Below, piece by piece: positions 10,696 to 24,451 of a DNA stretch of 64,000 nt. The DNA comes from Kappaphycus alvarezii (taxonomy: Eukaryota > Rhodophyta > Florideophyceae > Gigartinales > Solieriaceae), in NCBI GenBank assembly GCA_002205965.3, contig NADL03000709.1, forward strand, positions 124,001 to 188,000, given 5' to 3'. Within the stretch, counting starts at the first letter, position 1, and every line of letters begins with the position of its first letter. The translations under genes and the position numbers were made by a program. The notes below the pieces were generated by a model. It did not search any database. It worked only from the letters and a program-made list of their open reading frames with translations, and was not told where the DNA came from.

Positions 10696-13600
10696 CCAAG
10701 TCTTTGAACTGCTGTCTCCGGTGAAACCAACTTTTTAGAAAAAGGCAACTACGTGATTCCATCTGTCATATCACGACCAAAAACCACCAAAATCGAAAGA
10801 AAGGGCTCAATTATGGCCACTACCTCTACAACTGATCCTGTTTGTCCCTGCCAATGAGCTCATGCAAGCGTTGATATTATTTACTGCTTTCTCCTCCAAA
10901 ACGGAGGTGGTACAGCGAAAAAGAGCCGCAAAATCAGCTTCCCATGGAAACCACCTGTTTTTCGCGAAGCGGTGCGAAATTTTCGACTGCATAAAATCAA
11001 TTGGAAAGATTAATATTGGCCTCTCGATGGTAAAAATCTTCTTGTCGCGTTAAATCAATTCCGAAGATGCTGGCCGGCAACTTTTTAACAGTACTTGTAA
11101 ACATTTTGGTCATAAGGATTCAGAAAAGAAGGGTTAATAGCCAAGCATACAAGAGTGCTCGTCAAGCAAAACTAGCATTGATTGCCCAGGAGCTATTCCT
11201 TCCTTGTTCTTTTATGTGCCTTACCACCGACTCTACCAATTCTAACATCGCAGTTGTCAGAACGTTCCTCTGGGAGCAAAAGTGGACACAAAGGATAGGA
11301 AAAGAAGTATTATTTTGCCATAGTGTTGACTAATAAAGAAATATCTGAGCTTCGGCTTGGCAGACGATGCCGGTCAAGGAGATGAATGGAAAGGGCGGGG
11401 AAGGCAAGCGCAGGGCACAATCACCCGGCCTGTGTTTTTTTTGTCGTCAGTTGCCTCTCGGGGGAGTAAATCTTTTGTGTGCGCCCCTAACCTTAATTGC
11501 CACTAAAAAGCCAAATTCAGATCCTTTCGATATCTGCTTACGTCGTAACGTTAGATTAGACTATATAATTCGTACATTTCTGATATAAATTTATAGGGTG
11601 AACAATTTGATAGCATATGCGCAATTCAGTTGCACTTCATTTGAACTTACACATCTGGGAATGAGAGTCGGTGCTGACGCGCTGTGCTGCGAATTTTGCA
11701 GCACATGGCATGATCCTTGAAAATCGTAGTTGTGATGTGCCTCTTGGTTGAGACCAGATTGTTCCAGGCGCGGGACGGGAAAATAAAGGCGGCATTTTGT
11801 TTTAGACATGAAGTCCTGACTTAATAGCACCCCCAGAATACTTGAAGGTTACCTGGGCGAGTAATATTTCACAGTGGACATAGAAGTAGATGTAACCTCT
11901 TTCATGGAGTGCGTTTCCGGCGACATTTTCATATTAAGAGCCTTCAGTGAAATTATTAAGAACGAGGGATCTTCTAAAACGGTCAAGCGTACCGGCTACA
12001 GCAATATAATCGAGGATGAGCGGGATATCTGCGGAGGTGGCAAGACGGTGAGTGAACTTCATGATCATGAGAGGGTGAGGGAGAAACTATTGGAGGGGTG
12101 TAGTGCAATTGGCACTCATACTGCACTTCCATCGGCAGAGCTGATTTTGGTGATCTTTTTATGATCCAGTTTTTTTCATGCCAGCACACTGCTGCCAGCA
12201 GGTACTGTACTTTACAATAAGGGAAACTTTTCGATTGTCGCCCACCATTGGTCTCGGATCTGTATGCTCATCTGAGGGTGGGTGAGAGCTTGCATGCAGG
12301 CCGACTCGGCCTCTAACTTGGACCTGATCTTTTAACAAGAGAAAGGCACCGCAAGTGTCAACTTAACTCATCTCTAACCTGGATCTCTATTTTTGGCTGA
12401 CGTTGGCTTTACTTACCTCGCTGTCGTAGATAAAACTTCCATAACTAAATATTTTTTATGCCTACCTGGCAATTAGGCATCCAGAATAAACAGCAACTTC
12501 GTTGTTGGCTCTGAACTTGACTCCCAAATTGCGCCTTTGCAGAAACCTTGCCAACAGCGACTTTGGCTATAGTCACGTTTATCCTCCCTGGTTCCCCTTC
12601 TATTTTCCCTCTCTATCCCAATATGTAGTACCTTTTTCATTGTTTTCCGTGATATCACCTCAAACTAGGCGCCTCGGACTCCGAAATCAACGCACAAATA
12701 GGAACTTCAAGGTTGTCGTTAGTAACCATGCTCTTATCTTCAAAGGAGATAATGGAGGGGATGATCAGCACTGCTGACCCACTACTACATCTCTTGTTTA
12801 CCAATCTTGCAACACTGGTGTTCTTTGATTTTGTTGACTCTATTCTCCTTAAGGCTGTAGCATTCCGCGGATTCTGGTCCGGCCTTCAAGACTAGAGGGA
12901 AATTATACCGTCCAGCCTTCCAAGGAATCATACCCGCTCTACCACCCATCTAAACTTCTCCTCGCTATCGGTGGACTGTGCTGCTGCATCCCAAGGTGCT
13001 TAAAGAGAAAAAAAGACAGCGAATACCCTGTGATTGTCGGCTTTTTTATTATTTTTTCCATTTTCCGATAGTATTCCGTACCTAGAAGTGAAAAACTGCG
13101 CACCGCGCATTACACTGCAGGTTTTCTTAGGAAAGAAGTAGAAGAGAGATATAAAGGGGGTGATGAGAAAGCGGTGGTTAGTCTTTCTTTGTTCTTTCAT
13201 CGTTGTGTTGAAAGAACCGTGTCAGTAAGGGATTTTTGACCGTGTAGTCTGTAATTCTCCCCAAAAAATAAATGTTTTAATTTCTTTCGAGAAACACTTA
13301 TTGATTTTTATTACCGGAAGCCACCTTTGTATTAATGGAAGGAGTTGAAAATTATTTTCTTCCCAATAGCTGCAATAATTGCTGCTTGATCAAAATTCTA
13401 GGTAAATTTCTTGTATGTTTCTTCTCAGTGCCAGCTATCTGGTATAGAAAAGGTTTCACATGAGACTTCGATTCTGCAGCAATCTTCGTGACTTATTTGC
13501 TCTCATTTTCGCGAAAATTCAATTTTTTGTAGCTTACTCGTAATGTACGGATAGCTCCGTTGCCTGTTACACTTTTACTTAATCTCTGAGGGACTTCAGG

Positions 13601-14881
13601 TGTAGTACGCACTATCTTTTACTCTAGTCATTCATGCCAAACAGTCGCTACGTTCACAGCTACATGATGTAGCAACTCTATATTTTTGGGTCCTCTTCCA
13701 CCCATAAAACTGGTGTAAGACCTGTTCTGATGTTAGTGCTGATTATTTTTTGAGTTTCGTCTCCGGCTGTCCTCACAATTTTCAATCCTCTACCGCTTGC
13801 GAAGAGTCAGCAGTTAATTTTATATTTTAATTGTTGTTCAAATAAACGGTTACCTGCGGAAGTAGAATACCTATGAGCACTTTAAAATTGACTTTTTTCA
13901 TGTAGTCTGTCTCTACTCTATTTTTCGGTTATGTAGTCAACTGAATGCTACTATAAATAGAAAGAGTTACGATTCTAAAATAACTTGAAGAACCTTTGAA
14001 ACAGCTCATGAGTGCGGAATTATATTCTCTCTTCAGGTTGAGAGTAAAATACAGAGTCAGATTGTCATTACCGTTAAAATACACTACAAAGCGGTTAAAA
14101 ACAAACAAAAATGAGCTCAAAACTACTATAGTCCCTAAAATACAAAATGAAATACAAAATGAGTCCCCAAGATGCCTTCACAAATTTCAGGGAAGTATAG
14201 AGGAGTTGAAAGTCTGCAGGAGGATATTTTCAGTTTTTACACTGCAGTGGAAAGCAAGAAGTGGGTCGCTGAACAAATTATGGTCTTCATGGAAATTCCT
14301 GCAACAAAATTGGGCATTTTTCCAGATGTAACGCTTGGGAGTTATTTTCTCGTATATTTTACAGACACTTCTGCCAATTTATCAGAATCGCAGATCTTAA
14401 AAGATCCTTGAGAAAAATTGGGGAAAGATTGCCACTTTTCCCTTCAAACTAGTAGAAGATTTTTATAATCTGAAAACGCCAGGAACGTGATATTGAATTC
14501 TAAATTGCCGCTTTTTTGCATTTGAACCTGTATACATTTATTAAATTTCATGTCTTTGTATAGAAGTTTCACTTGTTCAGGTAGCAATTTGGCAATAAAT
14601 AATTGGAAATTTAGTTTATATTCGGCTCTATGTAAACGATTATGATACTGTATGTGGTGAGGAAACCCGAATATTCAGCTCAAACAGTCATTTGCCAAAA
14701 TTTCACGAAAATTTCAGGTGCAGCAAATTCTCGTATTTTAGTTTAGTTATGATTATATGGCATCTTAGTAACAAACAAACAACAAATATACACTTTTATT
14801 CAAGGGTCACTAAACCGAGCTGGGTCACTCAAGCATCAGGTGATGTGAGAGACAAAGCACGGCGAGATACGGCATGAGCCG
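10696..14881. other. AT-rich gene-poor region
   Basis: Open frames here are short (up to 111 codons, 13996-14331), overlapping on both strands and without recognisable motifs. I see no tRNA, no domain and no strong repeat. A 96-codon frame at 11874-12164 has a start but no family signature. Confidence 0.5.
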
Positions 14882-16010
14882 TCAGCTGTAGAACGAGAGA
14901 AGCGAGGGTGGTGACCAATCGGTGGTATTCATCAGATGGGGTTTCCCGCTGCGGAGAGCGAAAAAAGAGGAGACTTTGGCTAGGGCCTCACGGGCAGGTT
15001 TTCCGATGGCTCCGTGAGTATCGAATCCAAGAGGATAGAATTTGGCTTGTATCGTCCCACAGAGTGCATCGTAATGCGCAGTTTTCGAAGCTTCAATGGG
15101 CACGGTAGCCCCTCCGGAGGTCTTGCGAGAGTGAGAGATAGCCCGTGCGGTGTAGGGGCTTGCAATGAAGACGTCTAGTGCTCAGGGACGTGAGGAGAAT
15201 TCGATGTCGTCAATGAAGATGTCCATTCGGCGGCGTTCCGAGTATTGGAGGTGGGCTTCGCAGGGGGAGGTATATTCGAGCTTCGGGCGTAGCATTACAG
15301 AAGGATGTCGGAGGAGGGTATACAGTTTGTCGCGAAGGTGGTTGTGGCGTCGGAGGAATCCCTCCATTGCTGGGCAGTGGATAGCATGTCTGCCGAGTGG
15401 GTCGAGGAGGGGCGGGGACGAGCTTGGGAGAGTGCGCTCCGGGGGCAGTGGTCCCGGCCGTTGAAGACGGGCTGACCAAGTCGAAGCAGGATCATGTATG
15501 TCCAGATTTGGGGTTCGATGCGGGTGGAGTCGCGGGAGTCCGGGAGGGTGAGAAAGGATGAGTTGGCGGACCGTGTTCGACAGCTGAGGTTCCGGGCGAG
15601 TCTGTGAGCTGCACTTTCGTATTGTGGAGGAGAGGAGAGATATGCGTTGTGGCGTTCATGATGGATGGCGGATGTGAGGGTAGTCTGGACGCCTTGGATT
15701 TGACCGGTCGTGGGGAGGCGGGCAAGGAGAGGTTGGAGCCGAAGATCGGCAGGAATGATATTGTGGGGGATGGATTGGCGGGTTCGTCGTATCTCGTTGA
15801 GTAGGAGATGGTGGTCGATGGGCGGCAACAGGTCGAGGTAGAGGTGGTAGGTGCTTAGGAGAGAGCTGAGGTAGGTGGCGGAGCGGATGGGTGAGGTGAG
15901 TGTGAGCCCAAGTCCACCTAGTGAAAAGGGCAAAGTAGCACAGAGCCAGGAGCCGTCAGTCAGCTCTAGATGGATCTCTTGAAATGCCCCTCGCAGTTCA
16001 CGATCTTAGT
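14882..16010 (-). pseudogene. Non-LTR retrotransposon ORF fragment, 3' part (element L1)
   Basis: From 16010 downward the frame reads toward LPFSLGGLGLTLTSPIRSA, the post-RT signature found in R2/CRE/NeSL-like and algal non-LTR elements. The long frame 15933-15295 follows. Then, in other frames, come DPLGRHAIHC (a Cys/His zinc finger) and RRHNHLRDKL, the RRRMDIFIDD segment (15182-15367), ALDVFIASP, and ASKTAHYDAL with FYPLGFDTHGAIGKPAREAL (14882-15103). R-x-M/P-D, D-V and K...Y in this order suggest a PD-(D/E)XK restriction-like endonuclease domain (inference). The RT core is absent, so this is a 5'-truncated, frameshifted copy. Confidence 0.75.
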
Positions 16011-19000
16011 AACTGGATAACCTTGAACCTCGTGTCCATTGTACCTTTTCGAATACATTGAATGGTCTAATTAGATTTTTTGTTAAAATTGAACAATCAT
16101 TTACGTCGAAATGATGATAGCGATCCTTACTAATCCCTATTATATCCTTTTGAGGTATTATCGCCTGTAGACTAAATACAAAAGGTAAATTTCGGCTTCC
16201 TTCATGATTATTAGTAAAATATTATGTAAGTATGAATTTCCTTCAGCTTTTATGGAAAGACAATCGTACACCCCAAACTCAAAATCAGATTTCGATAATG
16301 AATTACCAATTTAAAAAAAGACGCTTTTTCCAGAACATGTCATTACTTCCAATATTACTCAATCTTTGGATATTTGAGCGATCTTCTACACTCACCGCAA
16401 TACCACACTGACATTCCTATAAAATACAGCTACCCTTCCCCTTAGTCCTCTACACATAACAAATAAACCCATTCTCACCCAACTCTACCGATAGTAGTCC
16501 TTTAGCAACAGAATTTCACGCAAATTAATATTAGGCGCCACTACCAGCCTTACAGAACATGACTTTTGTTCTCTCCAGATCAAAAGGAGAAGAATAAGTC
16601 TCCGATACTGAAAGATCCGTCCGCAGCGCTAGGTGAGTACCTAGAAAATTACAGCACTATCCCAGCCTACGAAAGAGATGAAGATAAAATTTCTCCCTGT
16701 CCCCTTCTCGCTATCCTCGAATATAAAGGCGGTGTATGTGTAATCCTCAGCGTCACAAATTTCAATGGAAATAAATTTGAGAAGTTCGGAATCAATTTTA
16801 TCTACTGAATTTTTCTTCTTTGTCTACTGTAGCGGAGAAGTGAAGGCTATTTTTAGCAAATGTGCAAAAGGAATCGAAACTCGTCAAAGTACTCTTTCGA
16901 GACTATTTTCTAAGCATCACCATCGTAATCAGCACTATGGGAGAAGAGTTCAATATGAGAAAGCAGATAATGCTATCGAAAGTCCTTTGCTGAGGACTTT
17001 TTGCCTGTGAAGGAGGCGCTGCGAAGTTAAATTTGCACGAATCATGGCGAAATACATTGTTTCTAAACGCTTCCATTTTCAATTAGATAATTTGTGAGAT
17101 AGTATGATAATCTGACCACATTGATGAGCAAATTTACATGAACATGATGGCTTACTCGAGTATAGTACGGTGACATACAGTACACTTCTGCCATTGTGTA
17201 TATATTTGAAATATGTACATGTCCACTAGGGACACGTAGGATACATATAATTGATAAGGAAGTCCTAGTAACTCTTTTAAAGGTCTCTCCCTCGTTGAAA
17301 ATTCATATATCTGTGATAAACGAATCCAATTCACACTAGTAAGGAAGGAATCCCTTGGAGTGCATTTGTCCGTATGCGCTGGGGAGGGCACACTTAGGGT
17401 GGAGGTATGTGCAAGTTGATGTACTCAGACTGCCTTTCGTATTTGGTTCTTATCTAGAGGACGGTCTGTTAAGTGCATATGATACTTTAGGAAGGCACAG
17501 CGTGATGCCTGGGTAGACAAGTAGTCTATTAAATCGTGAAAAAATCTACCAACCCTGCAGAAAGGAAAGGTAACGGCTTCTGGTGCCGAATTTGTCAATC
17601 ATACCGAAGATGAGCTAGCATTTATTCAACTCAGATAAAATGCTAGTCATAAGAACACTGTGATGGGTGAAAAATCCATTGAAGCTATATCAGTCTAGAG
17701 TTCAATGGTGCAATTCACTTTAAGAAACCCTTATAGGTGGCACTTCCTTTATTCTTAGCTGTGCGAAGCCTCCTTCCTATTGCTGTACCGTTTGTTTCAA
17801 TAATTGGCTAGGTATCTAACCATTAGATTCTGCTATGTATCACGCGCCATCTGTACGTTACCGAACTCATCCCGTTACCTCTACTCAGTGTATTTTTATC
17901 ATTGCTAGTCTGGTTGAAGTAAAATAAATACTGGGGTTGGCCGAGTATCTTCCTGAAACAGCGATCGCGTTCGCATATTCATGTATATATCTTGTCAGTT
18001 CAAATCAATCGGGCTCTATAATCCTGAAATCTGTTCCTTTTCCATCGCAGCAGCACCGGCAAGGGGGAATTTTATCGTAAAAATCAGTTCCAGAGTGCAT
18101 TCGCTGTTTTCCACGATGGCCCGTGATCCCATTTAAATGCTCGGTAATGTAGACAAGTTTTTCTCGCTACCATACAACAAATTTAGTCCCGAATCATGAT
18201 TAAAATATGCAAATACTGATGTTTTGGGTATAGCGTTGCCAACATACCCAAAAATGCATTGCTCTTTGAATATGACTGCACTTTTAGCTATCGGTGCCAA
18301 AGAAAAATCCCTGCAGTTGTGTCCAGGTAGTAAGGTTGGTTAGTAGTAGGCCAGGAAAGGTGCGGACGCGTCATAAACTTTCTGGTATCAAGCTTTGTAT
18401 TGTTCCTCTGAAATTTTTTCGGGACCGGGGGATAGGAATACAGCACTACACATTCACCATAATGATTTTATAAACTTCCGTAGATGGCATAGGTATATGT
18501 TACTACTAATTTTAAACCAAAAGGGGCAAGTGTGGAATCTTTGAAATTCATACATTTGCCGTAATGTAGAATACATAGAACATAAGTTACAGGTAATTTC
18601 CAAAGCTTTAAAAATTGTCTCGATAAAGCCACTCACCTCTGCAATTTTCCTTAGGAAAACATTTCCTGCTCGAGAATAATTATTATTGCCCATCACCGTT
18701 CCTTATATGTTCCAGGTAGCTAGCATTCATTCCCATGGTGTGTGACATGATTTTTCACTCTCAATATCTCTATGGAGTCCATCCAAGACCTTTTGCGTGA
18801 CATTTCTCTCTCTTTTCACGCTCTCCGTAACTAGAGATCAATTTTCTTTTCTGCTTCTTCTTCACATCGCTTTTCTTCGAGAGACTGCAGCCAAAGGATT
18901 AAATATGGATGGGAGACAAAAATCCCAATAATTGTATCTACGAATCAACATTTCACAATAGGATCTGGTTTATTATTGCCACTTATACCTAGATTTAGTG

Positions 19001-20830
19001 CTGTCGCTTTCTGAAATATTTCCATTGCTCTAATAAGATCATTAGACAATAACTCTTGCGAAGTCTATATCCAGCGGTTGTATCAGCGCTTGGAGGCCCG
19101 AGTACACTTCTCCGGAAACTATTTACTATGTTTTTCACGTTGTTTGACCTTTCATAAGATTCTTGAATATCGTTCAAGACATGAAGACCATGCAACCTCG
19201 AGAAACCTTAGGACAATGGGAAACATTTATTGAAAGAGGTATTCATGGCAAGTAAATGAAAGTAATGGCTTCTGGCTGCAAACACTGATATGTGTAGTGG
19301 TCACAAGCGATCACTGGTATGCGCCGATATTGCGATTATTTGACTGTACCAGTTTAAACAGCATTTGAAATACGTTATAGAAATTCGTACCAGATGAGAG
19401 CGGCACGAATTGGAAAATGAACAATAAATTCTTCGGCAGAGAGAAAAAAGTACCAACGTGTTTAAAAATTTCTTTCAAAAGTACCAAGATTACGTCTCAA
19501 AAATACAAGGAACTTTTTCAAGTATTACACTTCTTGCCCTTCCTTTGTATACCATATTTATTATACTTACCTCCATTCCCATTAATACTTCAGTCGGTTG
19601 AGTATCCCACTGGAACTTTTACATGAAAGAACTAAAGTTCGATTAGTGTATTGAAGGAGACCCTTGGACATGTAACAGTCGTCCTAATTGATGAAACTGC
19701 ACAAATTTCAATTCTTTTGACATAGATTCCTTCCGGTCGGCTCCATTTCATCGAGATTGTTTAATTTTCTGCTAATCTTGATGTTTTAAATGCTGTAAGC
19801 AAATGACATTTGTAAAGCAAATAGCTCCACAGCTTCAGCATATTACTATTGCAGGAGAAGCTAACAACTGGTAGAATCTCAAAAGAGGGTTAATTTTATT
19901 CAAAATATCTTTATAAATCCACTTCAAATACTGATTGGAAAATCTAGCACCAAGCAATCGAATGGAATCTTTCTTTGTACTTTTCAACTCTTCGCAAAAC
20001 CTTTGGGATAAATTTAAAAAGTTCATCGCTTTTAAAAAATTTATTCTTTAGAAAGTAAATTATATATGTCCTTAGATCCTTCTCTTGATTCTTTGAACGC
20101 AATGTAGCGTTTTTGGTCTTACCGACGTAATAAAATAATAACCGGACTGATTACATCGTATGTCAGGTACTAACCACTTTTTATATCTATTTAAAGCCTA
20201 TTTGGATAACTTGAAGGGAAATTCAGTTGCTCTTGCTGCGCTGCGGACGAACAGACTAGTTTTGATTTTTCAAGAAAACTCACCAACGACCTGTTCGCTT
20301 TCATTGCCATCTTTTTGGTCGCGAATAAAGTGCATCATGGTTGCTTTGTTTCGCTGGACTCATCGATTATGAAGGTGTAAATAATTTACGGTGTTTAGTA
20401 TCAATGTGAAATGAACCAATAACTGCCATGAATTCAGTTTTCTTTTGTTTTGCTTGCAATGATGAGCTATTCATGTTTATAGATGGTCTGATTCGTTTGA
20501 AGTGTTTCCAGGGAAACGTCTTTGATTCTGTAAAGCGAGTCATTTTGTCCTTTTGGCTCATTCTTAACGAGCCACAATGCATTTATCTCTGTAAGGGATG
20601 GTCCTCAAACTTTTTTTGTGCTGTCTTCGTCGTATATTTCTGATGGATTTTTATGCTTTGGGAGTTATTTTCGTCTGAGATCTAGGTTACTGTGACTAGC
20701 TTCGAAGTGAAGATTCAAAGTGGGGATTTTGTGTCTTTACCAGATTCCCGATTTTGAAATATTTTGCACTAAAGGAAGAAAAAAGACAGATTCTCTCAAA
20801 AAAATCAAAGAATAGACATTTGAAAACACA
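16011..20830. other. AT-rich gene-poor region
   Basis: Nearly 5 kb with only short overlapping frames (81 codons or fewer). None shows a domain, signal peptide or transposase motif. No structural RNA was recognised. Confidence 0.55.
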
Positions 20831-20995
20831 AAGGGGCGTGCTAGTGGGGATGGGCGGGAGATAAATAAACATGCCGAACTGGGAGCTCCGGCGACGGGCA
20901 GCGACATCAAGAACCGGTGGAACCCGGCGCCGCCATCCGACGCTCGGCTTACAATCAGTCCTGACTGTAGCTCACTACTCCCCGTTGTCCGCTCC
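20831..20995 (+). other. GC-rich patch with a MYB-like peptide, possible exon remnant
   Basis: A sharp GC-rich island within AT-rich DNA. One plus-strand frame reads TKGRASG ... ATGSDIKNRWNPAP (codons from about 20832 to 20945). DIKNRWN is a hallmark of the third helix of MYB DNA-binding repeats and KG often opens such a repeat, but the distance between them is about 30 residues too short and the tryptophans are missing. It could be a deleted MYB repeat, or chance. Confidence 0.2.
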
Positions 20996-21419
20996 TTATC
21001 ACGTATACAAAGGTTTACACAAAACGAATATTTTTTCCCCAGGCGTTTAGTTGGAATTTATGTTTGGGTTAAAAGGGGCATTAAGTGAGGGAAAGAGTAT
21101 TTTTCTGAACACCTAGGTAGGTGACTTTTAATTCTGTGACAGAACAGGGTAGGAACATGGGCAAAAATGTGTCCACAGGATAGTGACATTCAGCAACTGT
21201 TTCTTGAGGCGCTTGACAAAAAGATAACTAACTGAGGTAGAGAAGTTCCGCGATGCCTCCAAAAGTGACACACACTTCACTTAGGTGGACAACTAAACTG
21301 ACGCATGGAACCTGTCCAAGCACAAAGACGAAAGACAATTGCTTTGTATCAAATGAACTTATAAAAATACAACTACTGCGTCTATCATCTCTATGTACAC
21401 CCTCAACTTCCAATTCAAC

Positions 21420-24045
21420 TTAGTCATCAAAAAACTGACGTAACTGGCAGCTACCAGCATCATGACCAGTCATGTGGCATGAAGACCATGAACACGAGCG
21501 CCGTTTTGCACTTTGTGGACCTCTTCCGAACCATCTTTTCTTCCTCTTACCGGCGTTCTTCACGGGCCTTCCCGTCTGAATAGGTATGGCCTTAGGTATC
21601 TGCAAGTTCTGTCCAGAGGAGACAAAGCGCCGCGCAACAATCACCACTTCGTCTACTTCAAACTGCAGCGCCATGTCGAAATTGATGTTCTTATACTGCT
21701 CTTTCCATGCAGCTGCGAGATGACGGGGGGGATATAGGTTTTTCGACCCGTACTTCTCACATAGAACTGCGGCGGAATGTAAGCAGATATAGCCGGCGGA
21801 AGGCAACGAAAAGGAGCAGCAAATAGGCGGTTTTTGGTGCTTTGTGCTTAGATTTATGCGCCGCATAACAGAGGCGTCCGTCTGGCTCGTCACAGTAGCT
21901 TCCATTTGCCTCATGCCATCTACGACATGAGTTGGGGACAAATAGAGGCGTCTTTAGTTGATTATGGAAAATAACTGCTCCTCAACGGTGGGGGTACTGG
22001 TCTCTTGCACGCCAGTGCCGCAGCCTGCGTCTATAGAAACGTTTTCTGGTAAGTCATGAGGACTCTCTCGAGAATCTTTTTGGGCTCAACAGCTTGAATT
22101 TGTTTGGGCAATGCCGCTGCATCTGGCTTTCGGCGTCTTGCGAAGTTTTGTTGAGATCTTCAAGGCTTGAATAAGCCCGGTAAAGCTGTCAATTTGGAAA
22201 CTTCGACAGATACTGGACCTGTATCGGTACGTATTGCGCTATCATACTATCCACCACATCTGTTGTAGGGGCGTGAACTACCTTGTGCTGGATCACAGCG
22301 GAAATGCTCTTTTCCGCGCCAGCCTTCTTCATCATATTCTTTTTCACGTGCAAGGGGTCAAGGAAGAGTTTGGCTTTCTTGCAGCACTGCTGGAGAGTTG
22401 TATCGATGGACTTCTCCTGGTCCACGATCGTTTTTCGCCGGGCCAAATCGAATCCCCTAACATCTACAAGCGCTTTGAACACCTTTGGCCAGGCCTCCTT
22501 GCATTCAGGGCCGACAGAATGGACGAAAGCCAAAGGAACAAGGTGACGGGTGGTATCATAGTCTACGAACTCAATGATTGTGCCAAAAGACTGCCGCCCG
22601 ATTCCCTCACAGTGGGCTGCTTCCGCTGCAGTCTTCAAGCGCCCTTTCTGACAAAATTTAAGGGCTATGCATGGCACGAACACGAAGCCGCTGAAGTATC
22701 TCCCTTTGTCCGATATGTCCGAGACATCCCCGAAGACAGGATCGAAAACGGATTCCTTGGGGAGGGAGCCATCATGGCACATCTGCGGAAAGATGTGTCT
22801 TTCTGCCTTGATTCTTAGCACTTTAATCTTAACTACACCGCAAATTTCAATGGAAACATGGTGCTCTTGCTAGCGCAGTAGTTGTTGACGCAGTAGTTGA
22901 GAATATCCATCGAGCGCAACCATACCAACTACGCCTGAGACGGTTATGTGGCGCTGTAGCTCCCTTCTTATGTCACAGTAATGGTTACTCGGTGGCTGCC
23001 GTTGGTACATACCTTTACCCTTCACCAGCGACGCGATGAACTTCGCAGATATTGTTAGGTCTTCGGTTGCGACATCAAACAGAGTTAGCGCGACTTGATG
23101 TGCTGTATACGCAACCGTGCGCAGCTTCGCACTCCGGACTTGACTAGGAGAGCTCGAAGCTGATGGTATGTCCTGCCCGAGGCACTTTTTGCTATGACCA
23201 GCAAACATGTTCAGCTTCCACGTCCCGTTCCTAGGTTGCCAGTCGAAAGCCAGCTTTGCAGAGCACTCCTTCTCCCGGCATGCCATTGTGACCTTGGTAA
23301 TGGTAAGATGAATGTTAATGCTCGGTTAGATGCCTTTGTACGCCGTGTACGCTCTCACAAGCTCCTTCCACTTCCACCAGGCGTGTAATATCATGCCGAA
23401 AACAGGCTAAATGGCGCATACCCTCCGCGGTTTCCAACGCAAAGCGACACAGCATTCAGGGCGGAGAGCATACTTAGAACGCTGTCTGGCTGTGTGGTTG
23501 GAGAGACGCTTTTGCTGCTTGTGCCTCTCTTCCTGCGCCTTACCGGAAATTCTAGATATGCCAGGCGCCCTTGGTGCCGAGAGGCGACAGGCTTCATTGA
23601 GCTCGCGGTCGAAGCTGGAGAATCCTTCGTCAGCAATGTAGTCTGCAGGGTAGAATTCGTCGTCTTCGTAGTCTCCTCTGTGGTCTTCACCGCTGCTTTC
23701 ATTCGAATCATCCCCCAACCACTCCGTGAAATCTTCCTCTTGCACGGCATCGTCGAAATCGCAAGACCCACCCGCCTGAGCGCTGCAACGAGTGGTTCTT
23801 CCTTGTGTTGTCCTTGCTGAGCTACGGAATGGCTCACCAGACTCGCCACAGAGTGGTTCAGTGTTCTCCTGTTCAATTCCCGCGGCAGGTGGTGACATGG
23901 TCCTATCCAGCCCCAGCTCCCTTCCCCGACGCCACGAAATGGAGCTTGCAGTAGGACGAGGGCTACAGCTCTTTGAACGCTCTTCTGAATCACCCCTTGA
24001 CCAGATTGGGTGCGCCTCTGCTGGATATTCCTGCGAATGGCGCAC
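21420..24045 (-). pseudogene. MULE (Mutator-like) transposase pseudogene
   Basis: One frame from 24045 down to 22189 is broken only by stops near 23407, 23325, 22870 and 22189; a frameshift then leads into 21941-21420. Domains in order: an acidic N-terminal region (DDSNESSGEDHRGDYEDDE, 23.8-23.7 kb); a DNA-binding segment with WWKWKELVRAYTAYKG and CREKEC ... FAGHSKKC (23.4-23.2 kb); the MULE catalytic core with AAHCEGIG, SVGPECKEAWPKVF (Glu) and KTIVDQEKSID (Asp); and a C-terminal zinc knuckle CSWSSCHMTGHDAGSC. In AAHCEG the preceding residue is Glu where the family has Asp, so the first catalytic acid is altered. Terminal inverted repeats were not located. Confidence 0.8.
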
Positions 24046-24451
24046 TATAGGCGAACGTAGAGCTCCTTGTGAAGTAAGGTGACATTGGTCAGAAGGCTCC
24101 AGAGAATCGAATAGTACCGTTGGAAGGGTGATCTGGGATCGTTGGAGTGTTGATCAAGGAAATGCGTAGAAAGGAGTGTGAGTTCAGCCACAGCACGGGG
24201 GAAATCCATATATTGAGGTGGCTTTCGATTTTGAACAGTTACATTTTCCGGCGTTATGAGAACAGCAGGTGACAGCCGAGAAGTCACTATTCCAATTTAA
24301 CAAAAGGAAAAAGGGGGTGTCTTTATTGACCATGTATGGATTGGCTGGAACCCATCTGGAGTTTCAAATCTGCATGTCATATTAAATACATGTACTGACG
24401 GTCGAGGCAATGCAGAAATCATTGCTGTCGAATGCTAGCACCAGCAACAGT
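24046..24451. other. Spacer between MULE and non-LTR remnant
   Basis: An 80-codon minus frame (24287-24045) adjoins the MULE start and might be its extreme N-terminus; nothing else is recognised. Confidence 0.4.

Noticed and set aside
23407-24082. Plus-strand frames opposite the MULE N-terminus
   Set aside because: They are antisense to the MULE frame, which has a consistent domain order.
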